A stretch of DNA of 64,000 bases, taken from positions 1,488,001-1,552,000 of the forward strand of contig NZ_CP108002.1 of assembly GCF_041435055.1 (NCBI RefSeq), written 5' to 3'. Numbering within the stretch: position 1 is the stretch's first letter; each line of letters opens with the position of its first letter. This document shows positions 1-8,926 of this stretch, one piece after another. The notes below the pieces were generated by a model. That model was not told where the DNA came from. It worked only from the letters and a program-made list of their open reading frames with translations, and did not search any database. The translations under genes were made by a program, and so were the position numbers. This DNA is from Streptomyces sp. NBC_00341 (GTDB lineage: Bacteria; Actinomycetota; Actinomycetes; Streptomycetales; Streptomycetaceae).

Positions 1-125
1 TCGATCTGGCTGAGGAACGGTACGGACAGGCCACTGCGCGTCGCGACCGCGGCCAGCGTGAGCCCCAGCGACCTGCGCTGCCGTCGGACCGCCGCGCCCA
101 CCCGGAGTGTTTCCTTGTCGTCCAT
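1..125 (-). CDS. XRE-family transcriptional regulator, 5' end only
   Basis: The window edge cuts this gene, so only the first 41 codons are seen, from the ATG at 125-123 reading leftwards. A GGGAGGGAG ribosome site lies a few bases upstream of that start. The visible residues begin MDDKETLRVGAAVRRQRRS and continue into LTLAAVATRSGLS, a typical Cro/CI (XRE) helix-turn-helix at about residues 22-41. Regulators with the HTH at the extreme N-terminus often carry a C-terminal cupin sensor domain; that part lies outside the window, so neither effector nor target can be named. Confidence 0.8.
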   Translation of the reverse strand, partial: MDDKETLRVGAAVRRQRRSLGLTLAAVATRSGLSVPFLSQI

Positions 126-225
126 GTCCGGCTCCCTCCCGACTCCCCATCCTTCCGGCTGCCAGCACCTTACGCACATGGTTACGCGAGGACGGCCGGT
201 AATGAGACGTCCGGACAGCCCGAAA

Positions 226-258
226 GGGGTGGTCACCGCCACTGGCGGTGACCACCCC
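226..258. terminator. Hairpin terminator after the betaine permease gene
   Basis: A perfect 15-bp inverted repeat (226-240 and 244-258, arms starting GGGGTGGTCACC) with a 3-base loop lies 36 bases beyond the stop codon of the leftward permease gene. It stands between that gene and the XRE gene, so it should end the transporter transcript. Confidence 0.8.
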
Positions 259-293
259 TTCCTGTGCCGCGCCCCTGGTGGGGCACGACAGGG

Positions 294-2933
294 TTACTGC
301 TGCGGAGCCATCTTGTCCGCGATGCCCGGATTCTTGTCCATCCAGGCCTTCACGGCTTCTTCCTCGTGTCCCGTACCGCGCTTCTGGATCTCGTTCTCCA
401 GGCCGCCGAGCTGGTCCTCGCTCAGCTTGAAGTTCTTGAACCACTTGGTGAGCTGCGGGTAGTTCTTCGGGAAGTCCTTGGAGGCGATGGTGTGCAACCG
501 GTCGCCCTCACCGAAGGCCTTCTTCGGGTCCTGGAGCTTGGTCATCTTGTACTCGTTGTAGGCCCAGTGCGGGGTCCACAGGAGTACGGCGATGGGCTCC
601 TTCTTGGCGTACGCGCGCTTCAGCTCGGCGAGCATGCCGGGCGTCGAGGAGTCGACGACCTCGTACTCCTTGTCCAGGCCGTACTTCGGCAGCACGTTCT
701 TCTTGAGGTTCTCCATCGTGGCCGTGCCCGGCTCGATGCCGATGATCCGGCCCTTGAACTCCGAGCTCTTGCCCTTGAGGTCGGCCAGGGTCTTGACGTC
801 CTTGACGTAGCTGGGCACCGCGACCTCGATCGAGGTGGGGCCGTACCACGAGCCGACGTCCGTCAGCTTGGAGCCGTACTTGTCCCAGTAGTTCTTCTGG
901 GTGTACGGAAGCCAGCCGTCGAACTGCACGTCGAGCTGGCCGCGGGACATCGCGGTGTACATCGGGCCGACCTCGAACTGCTTGAGGTTGATCTTGTAAC
1001 CGCGGTCCTCCAGGACGGCCTTCCACAGGTACGTGGCGGCGATGTCCTCCTCCCACGGGAACCAGGCCATCTCGACGGCGCGCTCGCGCTCGTCCTTGCC
1101 GTTGGCGCCCTTGGAGGTCTTGGCCTTGGCGACCGGAGCCGCCTTGTCGGCAAAGCCCGGGTTGGCCTTGAGCCAGGTGCGGACGGCCTCCTGCTCCTTG
1201 CCGGATCCGCTCTTCTGGATCTGCGCCTCAAGACTGGTGAGCTGGTCCTCGGTCATCTTGAAGTTCTTCAGCCACTTGCCGACCTCGGGGTTCTCGTCGG
1301 AGAAGCCCTTGCGGCTCAGCGTGTGGATGCCGTCGCCCTTGCCCCAGAGGTTCTTGGTGTCCTTGAGCTTGGTCAGGTCGTACTGGTTGTACGCCCAGTG
1401 CGGCGACCAGAGCGGAACCACGATGGGCTCCTTCTTGGCGTACGCGCGCTTCAGCTCGGCCAGCATGGACGGCGTGGAGCCGTCGACGACCTTGTACTCC
1501 TTGTCCAGGCCGTAGCCCGGCAGGATCTTGTCCTTGAGCAGGCCCGTCTCACCGGCGCTCGGCTCGATGCCCACGACGCGGCCCTTGAACTTGGAGCCCT
1601 TGCCCTTGAGGTCGTCCAGGGTCTTGACGTCCTTGACGTACGAGGGGACGGCCAGTTCCAGAGTGGTGGGTCCGAACCAGGAGCCCATGTCGTCCAGGCG
1701 GTCCTTGTACTTCTTCCAGTACGCGGCGTGGGTGACCGGCAGCCAGGAGTCGGTCTCGAAGTCGATCTGGCCGTTGGCCATACCGGTGTACAGCGCGCCT
1801 GCCTCGTACTGCTTGGCGTCGACCTTGAAGCCGCGCTGCTCCAGCAGCTCCTTCCAGAGGAAGGTGGAGGCGATGCCCTCGTCCCACGGGATGTAACCCA
1901 TGCTGACCGTCTTGCCGGCGCCGATGTTCTTCGGGTCGGACTTCGCGGTGTTGTCCGAGTCCGAGGAGCCGCCGAACAGGCTCATGCTTCCGGCGACGAG
2001 CGCCAGGACAACGATGCCGGCCACGGCGACGACGGGCTGCGGGCGGTAGTTCCACACCTTCAGTCCGCCGGCCACGGCCTGCGCCTTGGCGAGCGCGCGG
2101 CGGGCCAGCGGGGAGACCTCGCGGCCCAGGGCGCTGGTCATCCGGTCCAGGTACATCGCCAGGATGACGATGGAGATACCGGCCTCGAAGCCGAGGCCGA
2201 CGTCGACGTTGCCGATGGCGCGGTAGACGGAGCCACCGAGGCCGCCGCCGCCGACCATGCCGGCGATGACCACCATGGACAGGCCCAGCATGATGACCTG
2301 GTTGATGCCCGCCATGATCGTGGGCAGCGCGAGCGGCAGCTGCACCCGCAGCAGGGTGTTGCGCGAGGTGGTGCCGAAGGCCTCTGCCGCCTCGACGAGC
2401 TCGGCGTCGACCTGGCGGATGCCGAGCTCGGTCATCCGGACGCCCGGGGGCAGCGCGAAGATGATGGTGGCGATGATGCCGGGGACGACACCGACGCCGA
2501 AGAAGATGACGCCGGGGATCAGGTAGACCATGGCGGGCATGGTCTGCATGAAGTCGAGGACCGGCCGGGTCACCGCGCTCACGGTCTTGGAGCGGGACGC
2601 CCAGATGCCGAGCGGAACGGCCAGCACCAGCGTCACGATGGTCGCGACGAGTACCAGGGTGAGCGTGTCCATCGCTTCGTCCCACAACTCGACCGAGTCG
2701 ATGAGGGCGAAGCCTACGAACGCGAGCACACCGGCGAGCAGACCGCGCAGCCACCAGGCGATGACGGCGACGATGCCCGCGAAGAGCAGGGGTGCGGGGG
2801 CGGAGAGCACGGCGGCTATGCCGTCGAACATGCCGCTGACTATGGAGCTGATGGCGTCGAAGAGCCAGGCCAGATGGGTCTGGAGCCAGTCGACGGCGGA
2901 GTCGACCCAGTCGCCGAGGTGGAGCCTAAACAC
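294..2933 (-). CDS. Glycine betaine/proline ABC transporter permease fused to two substrate-binding domains
   Basis: This 879-residue protein joins the membrane channel and the receptor of an OpuA/ProU-type importer for compatible solutes. Residues 1-290 are a ProW-like permease with the ABC contact loop EAAEAFGTTSRNTLL near 181-195. A further membrane anchor lies at about 300-320. Two OpuAC-type binding domains follow in tandem, at about 341-597 and 619-875. Each keeps the tryptophans expected to cage a quaternary amine: PWDEG, SWLPV, GSWFG and PHWAY in the first; PWEED, GWLPY, GSWYG and PHWAY in the second. Most OpuA-like fusions have one such domain, so the duplication is unusual. The GTG start at 2933 overlaps the end of the ATPase gene by 8 bases, so the two are translationally coupled. 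The likely role is osmoprotection; the exact substrate is inferred. Confidence 0.92.
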   Translation of the reverse strand: MFRLHLGDWVDSAVDWLQTHLAWLFDAISSIVSGMFDGIAAVLSAPAPLLFAGIVAVIAWWLRGLLAGVLAFVGFALIDSVELWDEAMDTLTLVLVATIVTLVLAVPLGIWASRSKTVSAVTRPVLDFMQTMPAMVYLIPGVIFFGVGVVPGIIATIIFALPPGVRMTELGIRQVDAELVEAAEAFGTTSRNTLLRVQLPLALPTIMAGINQVIMLGLSMVVIAGMVGGGGLGGSVYRAIGNVDVGLGFEAGISIVILAMYLDRMTSALGREVSPLARRALAKAQAVAGGLKVWNYRPQPVVAVAGIVVLALVAGSMSLFGGSSDSDNTAKSDPKNIGAGKTVSMGYIPWDEGIASTFLWKELLEQRGFKVDAKQYEAGALYTGMANGQIDFETDSWLPVTHAAYWKKYKDRLDDMGSWFGPTTLELAVPSYVKDVKTLDDLKGKGSKFKGRVVGIEPSAGETGLLKDKILPGYGLDKEYKVVDGSTPSMLAELKRAYAKKEPIVVPLWSPHWAYNQYDLTKLKDTKNLWGKGDGIHTLSRKGFSDENPEVGKWLKNFKMTEDQLTSLEAQIQKSGSGKEQEAVRTWLKANPGFADKAAPVAKAKTSKGANGKDERERAVEMAWFPWEEDIAATYLWKAVLEDRGYKINLKQFEVGPMYTAMSRGQLDVQFDGWLPYTQKNYWDKYGSKLTDVGSWYGPTSIEVAVPSYVKDVKTLADLKGKSSEFKGRIIGIEPGTATMENLKKNVLPKYGLDKEYEVVDSSTPGMLAELKRAYAKKEPIAVLLWTPHWAYNEYKMTKLQDPKKAFGEGDRLHTIASKDFPKNYPQLTKWFKNFKLSEDQLGGLENEIQKRGTGHEEEAVKAWMDKNPGIADKMAPQQ

Positions 2934-4050
2934 TGGCCACCTTCTTCAGCGAGGCCGCGGCGTCCTGGGGAGCCTCGGCGGGGGTCATCGGCTCACCGAG
3001 CACGGCGAGCAGCCGTGACCTGGGCACGACGCCCACGAGCTTGCCCTTGTCGTCGGTCACCGCGACCGCGACACCGCTCTGCGAACAGGGCGTGAACAGC
3101 TCGATGATCGGGGTGTCCTCCGTGACGGTGGCCGGGGCCTCCCGCAGGACGTCCTCGGGGGTGCGCAGTTCCTTGCCCGCGTCGGTCTTGGTACCGATCG
3201 CGGTGTCCGGCTCCGCCATGATCGCGCCCGCGGTCAGCACCCGGGAGCGGTCCACGTCCTGGGTGAAGGAGGCGACGTAGTCGTTGGCCGGGGTGACGAG
3301 GATGTCCTCGGCGGTGCCGAGCTGGACTATCTCCCCGTCGCGCATCACGGCGATACGGTCACCGAGGCGCATGGCCTCGTTGAGGTCGTGGGTGATGAAG
3401 ACGATGGTCTTCTTCAGCCGCTTCTGCAGTTCCAGGAGCTGGTCCTGCATATCGCGGCGGATCAGCGGGTCGAGTGCGCTGAAGGACTCGTCCATGAGGA
3501 GCAGGTCGGCGTCGGTGGCCAGCGCGCGGGCCAGACCGACACGCTGCTGCATACCGCCGGACAGCTCGTCGGGCCAGGAGTTCTCCCAGCCCGCCAGGCC
3601 GGTCATCTCCAGGGCCTCGGTGGCACGCCGGTTGCGCTCGTCACGCGAGACGCCCTGTACCTCCAGGCCGTAGCCGGCGTTCTCCAGCACGCTGCGGTGG
3701 GGGAAGAGGGCGAAGTGCTGGAACACCATGCTGATCTTCGTGGACCGGACGTGGCGGAGTTCGGCGGGAGTCAGGGCGGTCAGGTCCTGGTCGTCGAACA
3801 GCACCTTCCCCGCGGTGGGCTCCAGCAGCCCGTTGAGCATCCGCAGCAAAGTGGACTTGCCGGACCCGGACAGACCCATCACCACGAAGATCTGTCCCGG
3901 TTCCACGGTGAACGATGCGTCGATCACCGCTGCGGTCGTTCCCTCGGCGCGCAGCTCGTCGCGGCTGGAGCCGCCTTCGAGTTTCTGCACGGCTTGATCG
4001 GGTCGTCTGCCGAAGACCTTGTACAAGTGTTCGGCTTGCAGCCTTGACAC
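2926..4050 (-). CDS. Glycine betaine/proline ABC transporter ATPase with CBS-like tail
   Basis: This is the ATPase partner of the fused permease. It has Walker A (GLSGSGKST), the signature LSGGMQQRV, Walker B (LLLMDESFSALDP) and an H-loop ITHDL. The spacing and the LYKVFGRRP N-terminus match the ProV/OpuAA family. The C-terminal 120 residues form a CBS-like region (ATVTEDTPIIELF, VAVTDDKGKLVGVV), the part that senses ionic strength in OpuA-type transporters. I chose the GTG at 4050 (374 residues) because GAGG stands 5 bases before it; a GTG two codons upstream is the alternative. It is the first gene of a two-gene operon, transcribed leftwards from the 4051-4294 gap that also holds the start of the divergent exonuclease gene. 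Confidence 0.92.
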   Translation of the reverse strand: MSRLQAEHLYKVFGRRPDQAVQKLEGGSSRDELRAEGTTAAVIDASFTVEPGQIFVVMGLSGSGKSTLLRMLNGLLEPTAGKVLFDDQDLTALTPAELRHVRSTKISMVFQHFALFPHRSVLENAGYGLEVQGVSRDERNRRATEALEMTGLAGWENSWPDELSGGMQQRVGLARALATDADLLLMDESFSALDPLIRRDMQDQLLELQKRLKKTIVFITHDLNEAMRLGDRIAVMRDGEIVQLGTAEDILVTPANDYVASFTQDVDRSRVLTAGAIMAEPDTAIGTKTDAGKELRTPEDVLREAPATVTEDTPIIELFTPCSQSGVAVAVTDDKGKLVGVVPRSRLLAVLGEPMTPAEAPQDAAASLKKVASV

Positions 4051-4294
4051 ATACACCTCACGCGTTGAACCGGAAACGGTCTGCCACCCCCTCCGGCAGA
4101 CCGTGGAGCGCGCGGATTCGGTCCGCATGGCACGTGCACTAGTTGAAAATGCGACGTAGTCCGCTCCAATGCCGCGCCTGCCCCCGCTTACACAACCCAA
4201 ACACGAGAGTGACCCAGCTCACACAGAAGTGGCCCGGGATCGGGAACCGCGTCCTCTGCGGCCACTGTCGGTGGGGTGCGGCATCATCAGGGGG

Positions 4295-5218
4295 GTGACG
4301 CGACGCCTGATGCTCCTCGACACCGCTTCCCTCTACTACCGCGCCTACTTCGGAGTCCCCGACTCGGTGCGCGCACCGGACGGCACCCCGGTGAACGCCG
4401 TGCGCGGACTGCTCGATTTCATCGGCCGGCTCGTGCAGGACCACCGGCCGGACGAGCTGGTCGCCTGCTGGGACGCGGACTGGCGGCCACAGTGGCGGGT
4501 CGACCTCATCCCCTCGTACAAGGCGCACCGCGTCGCGGTGGAGACCGGCACGGGCCTGCCCGACGAGGAGGAGACGCCCGACACGCTGGCCCCGCAGGTG
4601 CCGGTCATCGAGGACGTGCTCGACGCCCTGGGGATCGCCCGGGTCGGCGCCGCGGGGTACGAGGCGGACGATGTGATCGGCACCCTGACCGGCCTGGCGA
4701 CCGGTCCGGTGGACATCGTCACGGGCGACCGGGACCTCTACCAGCTGGTGGACGACGCCCGCGGGGTGCGGGTGCTCTACCCGCTGAAGGGCGTCGGCTC
4801 ACTCCAGGTGACGGACGAGACCTGGCTGCGCGAGAGGTACGGGGTGGACGGCTCCGGCTACGTGGACCTGGCGCTGCTGCGCGGCGACCCGAGCGACGGG
4901 CTGCCCGGCGTGCCCGGCATCGGCGAGAAGACGGCGGCCAAGCTGCTGGACGCCTTCGGCGACCTCGCCGGAATCATGGCGGCGGTCGACGACCCGGCCG
5001 CGAAGCTGACGCCCTCGCAGCGCAAACGGCTCGACGAGGCCCGCGACTACCTGGCCGTCGCGCCGACGGTGGTACGGGTCGCCGGTGATGTGCCGCTTCC
5101 GGAATTCGACCCCGCGCTGCCCGCGGAGCCGCTCGACCCGGCGGCCCTCGAAGCCCTCGCGGAGCAGTGGGGGCTGGGCGGCGCCCTGCAACGGCTGCTC
5201 TTCTCGCTCCGGAACTGA
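4295..5218 (+). CDS. 5'-3' exonuclease (PolI N-domain/FEN family)
   Basis: The 307-residue product is a stand-alone version of the 5'-nuclease domain of DNA polymerase I. The active-site acidic residues occur in MLLDTASLYYRAYF, in ACWDADWRPQWR, in the cluster AAGYEADDVIGT and in VTGDRDLYQLVDD. A helix-hairpin-helix follows (GVPGIGEKTAAKLL, near residues 205-220). It should act as a flap or structure-specific nuclease in DNA repair and replication. The GTG at 4295 is preceded directly by AGGGGG; an in-frame ATG at 4310 would put that ribosome site at a longer distance and is possible. It is a monocistronic gene divergent from the betaine transporter. Confidence 0.88.
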   Translation: MTRRLMLLDTASLYYRAYFGVPDSVRAPDGTPVNAVRGLLDFIGRLVQDHRPDELVACWDADWRPQWRVDLIPSYKAHRVAVETGTGLPDEEETPDTLAPQVPVIEDVLDALGIARVGAAGYEADDVIGTLTGLATGPVDIVTGDRDLYQLVDDARGVRVLYPLKGVGSLQVTDETWLRERYGVDGSGYVDLALLRGDPSDGLPGVPGIGEKTAAKLLDAFGDLAGIMAAVDDPAAKLTPSQRKRLDEARDYLAVAPTVVRVAGDVPLPEFDPALPAEPLDPAALEALAEQWGLGGALQRLLFSLRN

Positions 5219-5222
5219 GGTG

Positions 5223-5246
5223 TTAGGTTAAGTTAGGTAACCCTAA
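5223..5246 (+). promoter_or_regulatory. Iron box (DmdR/DtxR-type operator)
   Basis: The sequence has TTAGGTTAAGTTAGGTAA followed by CCCTAA, i.e. overlapping TTAGGTTA half sites with a TTAGG..CCTAA dyad. This resembles the iron boxes bound by DtxR-family repressors (DmdR1 in Streptomyces). It lies about 40 bases before the start of a siderophore-interacting protein gene, exactly where an iron-dependent repressor would block transcription. A second partial half (ACCTAAC) follows at 5264-5270. Confidence 0.75.
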
Positions 5247-5283
5247 ATCGATGGTCCGGGTAGACCTAACAGGGAGAATTTCT

Positions 5284-6123
5284 GTGGCAGAACGACCGGC
5301 GCGGCAGGCCCCCACGGCGCAGGGTGCGCAGGTCCTGCGCACCGAGCAGATCACTCCGCACATGATCCGGGTGGTGCTCGGCGGCGACGGTCTCGCGGAC
5401 TTCGCGCTCTCCGGTTACAGCGATCACTACGTCAAGCTCTGCTTCGCCCCCGAGGGCGCCGACTACGCGCACCCCTTCGACATGGCCCGCATCCGCGAGG
5501 AGTTCCCGCGCGAGCTGTGGCCCACCACCCGTACGTACACGGTGCGCTCCTGGGACCCGGCCGCCCGGGAACTGGCCATCGACTTCGTGGTGCACGGCGA
5601 CGAGGGACTGGCGGGCCCGTGGGCGGCCCACGCCAAGGCCGGTGACCAGGTGACGTTCCTGGGGCCCGGCGGCGGCTACGGCCCGGACGCCTCGGCCGGC
5701 TGGCACCTCCTGGTGGGCGACGAGAGCGCGCTGCCGGCGATCGCCGCGGCGCTGGAGCAGATGCCCGCGGACGCGGTGGTGCGCGCCTTCATCGAGGTCG
5801 CGGACGCCGCGGAGGAACAGAAGATCACCACGCCGGACGGCGCGGAGGTGACCTGGCTGCACCGGGGCGACCGCCCGGTCGGTGAGGCGCTCACCGCCGC
5901 CGTGAAGTCCCTGGAGTTCCCGGCGGGCGAGGTGCAGGCGTTCGTCCACGGCGAGGCCGGCTTCGTCAAGGACATCCGCCGCCACCTGCGGCTGGACCGA
6001 GGCATCCCGCTGCCCCAGCTGTCGATCTCCGGCTACTGGCGCCTCGGCCAGAACGACGACGCCTGGCGCTCGGTCAAGCGCGAGTGGAACGCACAGGTGG
6101 AGCGCGAGGAGAGCGCCGTCTAG
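5284..6123 (+). CDS. Siderophore-interacting protein (FAD/NADPH ferric-siderophore reductase)
   Basis: The 279-residue protein belongs to the ViuB/SIP flavoreductases, which use NAD(P)H to reduce and release iron from imported siderophores in the cytosol. The FAD-binding region includes RTYTVRSWDP and the family-typical DFVVHGDEGLAGPWA; the C-terminal half carries the SIP domain with WHLLVGDESALPAI and the closing SGYWRLGQNDD. The GTG at 5284 was chosen because AGGGAG lies 8 bases upstream; an ATG at 5251 would sit inside the operator region. The iron box just upstream indicates derepression under iron starvation. It is a single gene ended by a strong hairpin. Confidence 0.9.
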   Translation: MAERPARQAPTAQGAQVLRTEQITPHMIRVVLGGDGLADFALSGYSDHYVKLCFAPEGADYAHPFDMARIREEFPRELWPTTRTYTVRSWDPAARELAIDFVVHGDEGLAGPWAAHAKAGDQVTFLGPGGGYGPDASAGWHLLVGDESALPAIAAALEQMPADAVVRAFIEVADAAEEQKITTPDGAEVTWLHRGDRPVGEALTAAVKSLEFPAGEVQAFVHGEAGFVKDIRRHLRLDRGIPLPQLSISGYWRLGQNDDAWRSVKREWNAQVEREESAV

Positions 6124-6141
6124 GCGGCGTCCGCGTAACGC

Positions 6142-6183
6142 GCATGGCTGTGCCCCGGTCCGTGGACCGGGGCACAGCCATGC
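6142..6183. terminator. Bidirectional hairpin terminator
   Basis: Two perfect 20-bp arms (6142-6161 and 6164-6183, core GGCTGTGCCCCGGTCC) face each other between two convergent genes, the siderophore-interacting protein and the ABC permease. The symmetry suits termination from both sides. Confidence 0.85.
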
Positions 6184-6204
6184 GTGCGGGAGAGATCCGG
6201 CCGG

Positions 6205-6984
6205 TCAGACCGACTTCTGGTACAAGCGGAAGGTCCGGGTCGACAGCCACACGGCGACCGCGGCCAGCACCAGCAGCGCTCCCCCGCGGCTGAGCACCAG
6301 CCACCGGTCCGGGTCCGCGCTCAGCGCCGAGCGGCCCGCCACCATCGCCCAGTTGACCGGGTTGAAGTCGGCGATGTGGCGCATCCACGACGGCATCTGG
6401 CTCGGGGCCATGAAGGACGAGGACAGGAAGGTCAGCGGCAGCAGCAGGAACGTGTTGATGCCGATGATCGACTCCCGTTGGCGCACCAGCATGCCCAGGG
6501 CGTTGGAGAGCGCGCCGAAGACCGTGCCGAGCAGGATCGAGGCGACGACCAGGACCAGCAGTCCGCCCGCCCCGCCCGGGTAGTCGGCGCCCGCCGCCCG
6601 GCCGAGCAGCACGATGACCACGGACTGCGCGGCTGTACTGATGCCGTTCTGCACGACGTTGGCGTTCATCAGGGCGTTGCGGCTGACCGGTGTCGTCAGG
6701 AAGCGGTTGAGCGTGCCGCGCTCGATCTCCTCCAGGGTGCCCATGCCGGCCCACATGCTCGACCCCAGGGCGCTCATCACGACGATGCCGGGGATCAGGT
6801 AGTCCAGGTACGACGTGGTGCCGAACCCGCCCAGCTCGACGACCTTCTTGAAGAGGTTGCCGAACAGGAACAGCCAGATCACCGGCTGGATCAGCGAGAT
6901 CACCAGGAAGACCGGCTGCCGCAGGATCGCCATCAGCTGGCGCCGGGTCATGTACCAGGTCTGGGAGAGGGTCTGACCGCTCAT
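6205..6984 (-). CDS. ABC-2 type exporter permease (DrrB-like)
   Basis: This 259-residue membrane protein has about six hydrophobic segments and the ABC-2 family features: an amphipathic start (TWYMTRRQLMAILRQP), the segment SLIQPVIWLFLFG, and the GTLNRFLTTPVSR motif between helices. It pairs with the ATPase encoded immediately upstream; the two frames overlap by ATGA, so expression is coupled. A GGGAGG ribosome site precedes the ATG at 6984. Family members export drugs or lipids, such as the daunorubicin exporter DrrAB; the cargo here cannot be told from sequence. Confidence 0.88.
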   Translation of the reverse strand: MSGQTLSQTWYMTRRQLMAILRQPVFLVISLIQPVIWLFLFGNLFKKVVELGGFGTTSYLDYLIPGIVVMSALGSSMWAGMGTLEEIERGTLNRFLTTPVSRNALMNANVVQNGISTAAQSVVIVLLGRAAGADYPGGAGGLLVLVVASILLGTVFGALSNALGMLVRQRESIIGINTFLLLPLTFLSSSFMAPSQMPSWMRHIADFNPVNWAMVAGRSALSADPDRWLVLSRGGALLVLAAVAVWLSTRTFRLYQKSV

Positions 6985-7994
6985 CGGGTACCTCCCGCGG
7001 CGACCGGGGCGTGGGCTCCGTGTGAATCGGGGGACTCCGCCTCGGCGAAGCGGCGCCCGGCGTAGCGCAGATAGACGTCGTCCAGGGAGGGGCGGGCGAC
7101 GGTGGCAGAGGCGACGGCCGAACCGGCCCGCTCCAGGGCGCCGAGCAGCAACGGCACGGCCGCTGCTCCGTCCTCGGCGCGGACGCTGACCCGGCGCCCC
7201 TCGACCAGTGCCTCGTACACGCCGGGCAGGCCGGCGAGTGCGGCGCCGACGGCGTCGCGGTCCGCCTCGGCGCGCAGCTCCAGGTGGACGGCGTCGCCGC
7301 GCAGTTCGCCCTTGAGTTCGTCGGGGGTGCCCTCGACGACGATCCGGCCGCGGTCGACGATCGCGACGCGTTCCGCGAGCCGGTCCGCCTCCTCCAGGTA
7401 GTGCGTGGTGAGCACGATGGTCAGGCCCTCCTCGCCGGCCAGCCGGGAGATCTCCTCCCACATCGCCGTGCGGGCCTCGGGGTCGAGGCCGGTCGTCGGC
7501 TCGTCGAGGAAGAGCACCTCGGGACGGTGGACCAGGCCGAGTGCCACATCCAGGCGGCGCTGCATCCCGCCCGAGTACCCCTTGACCTGGCGGCTCGCGG
7601 CGTCCGCGAGGCCGAAGCGGTCCAGCAGTTCGTCGGCCCGCCGCTGGACGGCGGCGCCCCGCATCCCGTACAGCCGGCCCTGGAGCAGCAGGTTCTCGCG
7701 GCCGGTGGCGACCGGGTCGGCGCCGGACTTCTGGGCGACCACGCCGATGGCCCGGCGGACCCGGTCGGGGTGGCGCAGGACGTCGTGCCCGGCGACCGAC
7801 GCGTGGCCGGAGTCGGGGCGGGCGAGTGTGGTGAGGATCTTGACGGTGGTGGACTTCCCCGCGCCGTTGGGCCCGAGGAGCCCGAAGACGGTGCCGGCCG
7901 GGACGGTGAGGTCCATGCCGTTCAGCGCGGTGACGTCACCCGGGTAGGTCTTGATCAGCTGTCGCGCCGCTACGGCAGGCGCACGGGTGCTCAT
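6981..7994 (-). CDS. ABC exporter ATPase (DrrA-like)
   Basis: The 337-residue ATPase shows Walker A (GLLGPNGAGKST), the signature YSGGMQRRLD, Walker B (VLFLDEPTTGLDP) and the H-loop TTHYLEEADRL. After the nucleotide domain it has the C-terminal extension common in DrrA-type exporters (about residues 240-320, ending SLDDVYLRYAGR). It precedes the permease gene with an ATGA overlap. A PadR-family regulator gene sits 220 bases upstream on the same strand, so the three probably form a drug-responsive exporter operon. Confidence 0.9.
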   Translation of the reverse strand: MSTRAPAVAARQLIKTYPGDVTALNGMDLTVPAGTVFGLLGPNGAGKSTTVKILTTLARPDSGHASVAGHDVLRHPDRVRRAIGVVAQKSGADPVATGRENLLLQGRLYGMRGAAVQRRADELLDRFGLADAASRQVKGYSGGMQRRLDVALGLVHRPEVLFLDEPTTGLDPEARTAMWEEISRLAGEEGLTIVLTTHYLEEADRLAERVAIVDRGRIVVEGTPDELKGELRGDAVHLELRAEADRDAVGAALAGLPGVYEALVEGRRVSVRAEDGAAAVPLLLGALERAGSAVASATVARPSLDDVYLRYAGRRFAEAESPDSHGAHAPVAAGGTR

Positions 7995-8215
7995 GACAGA
8001 GCTCTCCTGTGGTCGGCGGGGCACCCGGTTCTCCGGGTGCCCGGTACGCCGGTCCGTTCCGCGTGAGGAGTGCCGGGCTATCCTGGGTGTGCCGCACCTC
8101 GATGGCCTGGCCCGCTTCACGGCTTGTCCGGTCCGGGGTTCGAGACCCTGGTGGGCGCTGCTCCAACAGCGCCTGCCGGGGTCTTTTCTTCTCTGTGCTG
8201 CCCGTCCTCCTCCCG

Positions 8216-8926
8216 TCACACCTCGCGCGCGGGATCGAGGACGATGTCCTGCTGGTCCATGTCCTGCCAGTCCTGGGGCACCTCGCCCGTCTCGTGGAAC
8301 GACTTCCATTCCTCGATGCCGCTGATGGTGGCGTCACCGAGTTCCCTGCGGAAATTCCTGATCCATTCGAGCTGTGCCTCGATCATGTGGACCTGGTACT
8401 CGGTCTCCACGACGAAGATCCGGGGAAGGGCGCCGCCCAACTGGCCGAGCACCCCCCGGAGCGCCGCCGCCTGCACGGCCAGGGCCTGCTCCCTGTCGGC
8501 CAGCAGCTCGGTCACCTCGTCCGGCGGCAGGACGGGAAGCAGCGACAGGGCGGTGTCGAAGGCGGGGAACTCCGCGGCCGGGACCGCGATGAGATCGGAC
8601 AGCCAGTCCAGCATCTCGATCCGCCCGGACTCCGTGATGCCGTAGAGCGTGCGCTCGGGGCGGTTGCCCTCCCGCTGTACGCCCGCGACCTCCACGTAAC
8701 CGTGCTTCTCCAGGTTCTGGACCACGGTGTAGAGCGAGCCGAAATTGATCTTGACGCTGTGCTGCTTGCCCCGACGGCGCAGGGTCTGGGCGATCTCGTA
8801 CGGGTGCATCGACCGCTCGGCGAGCAGCACCATCACCGTGAGTGCCAGAGGATTACTGAGCTTGCGCCGCTTTGGCCACCGCCCCCACCACCCTTCGCTC
8901 GCCACCGAATACTCGTCAACGCACAT
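8216..8926 (-). CDS. PadR-family transcriptional regulator
   Basis: A winged-helix DNA-binding region (LALTVMVLLAERSMHPYEI, then NFGSLYTVVQNLEKHGYVE) is followed by a long helical C-terminal half, as in PadR repressors of multidrug exporters. The gene lies upstream of and in line with the DrrAB-like exporter, which it likely represses until a ligand binds. The start is uncertain: the ATG at 8926 gives 236 residues and lies right on an operator-like repeat; in-frame GTG codons at 8920 and 8905 are alternatives, and none has a clear ribosome site. An unusual basic, Trp-rich lead (GWWGRWPKRRK) precedes the conserved domain. Confidence 0.88.
   Translation of the reverse strand: MCVDEYSVASEGWWGRWPKRRKLSNPLALTVMVLLAERSMHPYEIAQTLRRRGKQHSVKINFGSLYTVVQNLEKHGYVEVAGVQREGNRPERTLYGITESGRIEMLDWLSDLIAVPAAEFPAFDTALSLLPVLPPDEVTELLADREQALAVQAAALRGVLGQLGGALPRIFVVETEYQVHMIEAQLEWIRNFRRELGDATISGIEEWKSFHETGEVPQDWQDMDQQDIVLDPAREV

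Noticed and set aside
264..3095. Long open frame on the plus strand opposite the betaine transporter genes
   Set aside because: It is an antisense frame kept open by high GC third positions; it has no recognisable protein features, and the minus-strand genes are clearly real.
8128..8153. T-arm-like sequence (CGGGGTTCGAGACCCTG) suggesting a tRNA gene
   Set aside because: The expected acceptor-stem partner (CGCCCAC) is missing about 50 bases upstream, the D-arm and anticodon arm do not fold, and no CCA or tRNA 3' end follows.
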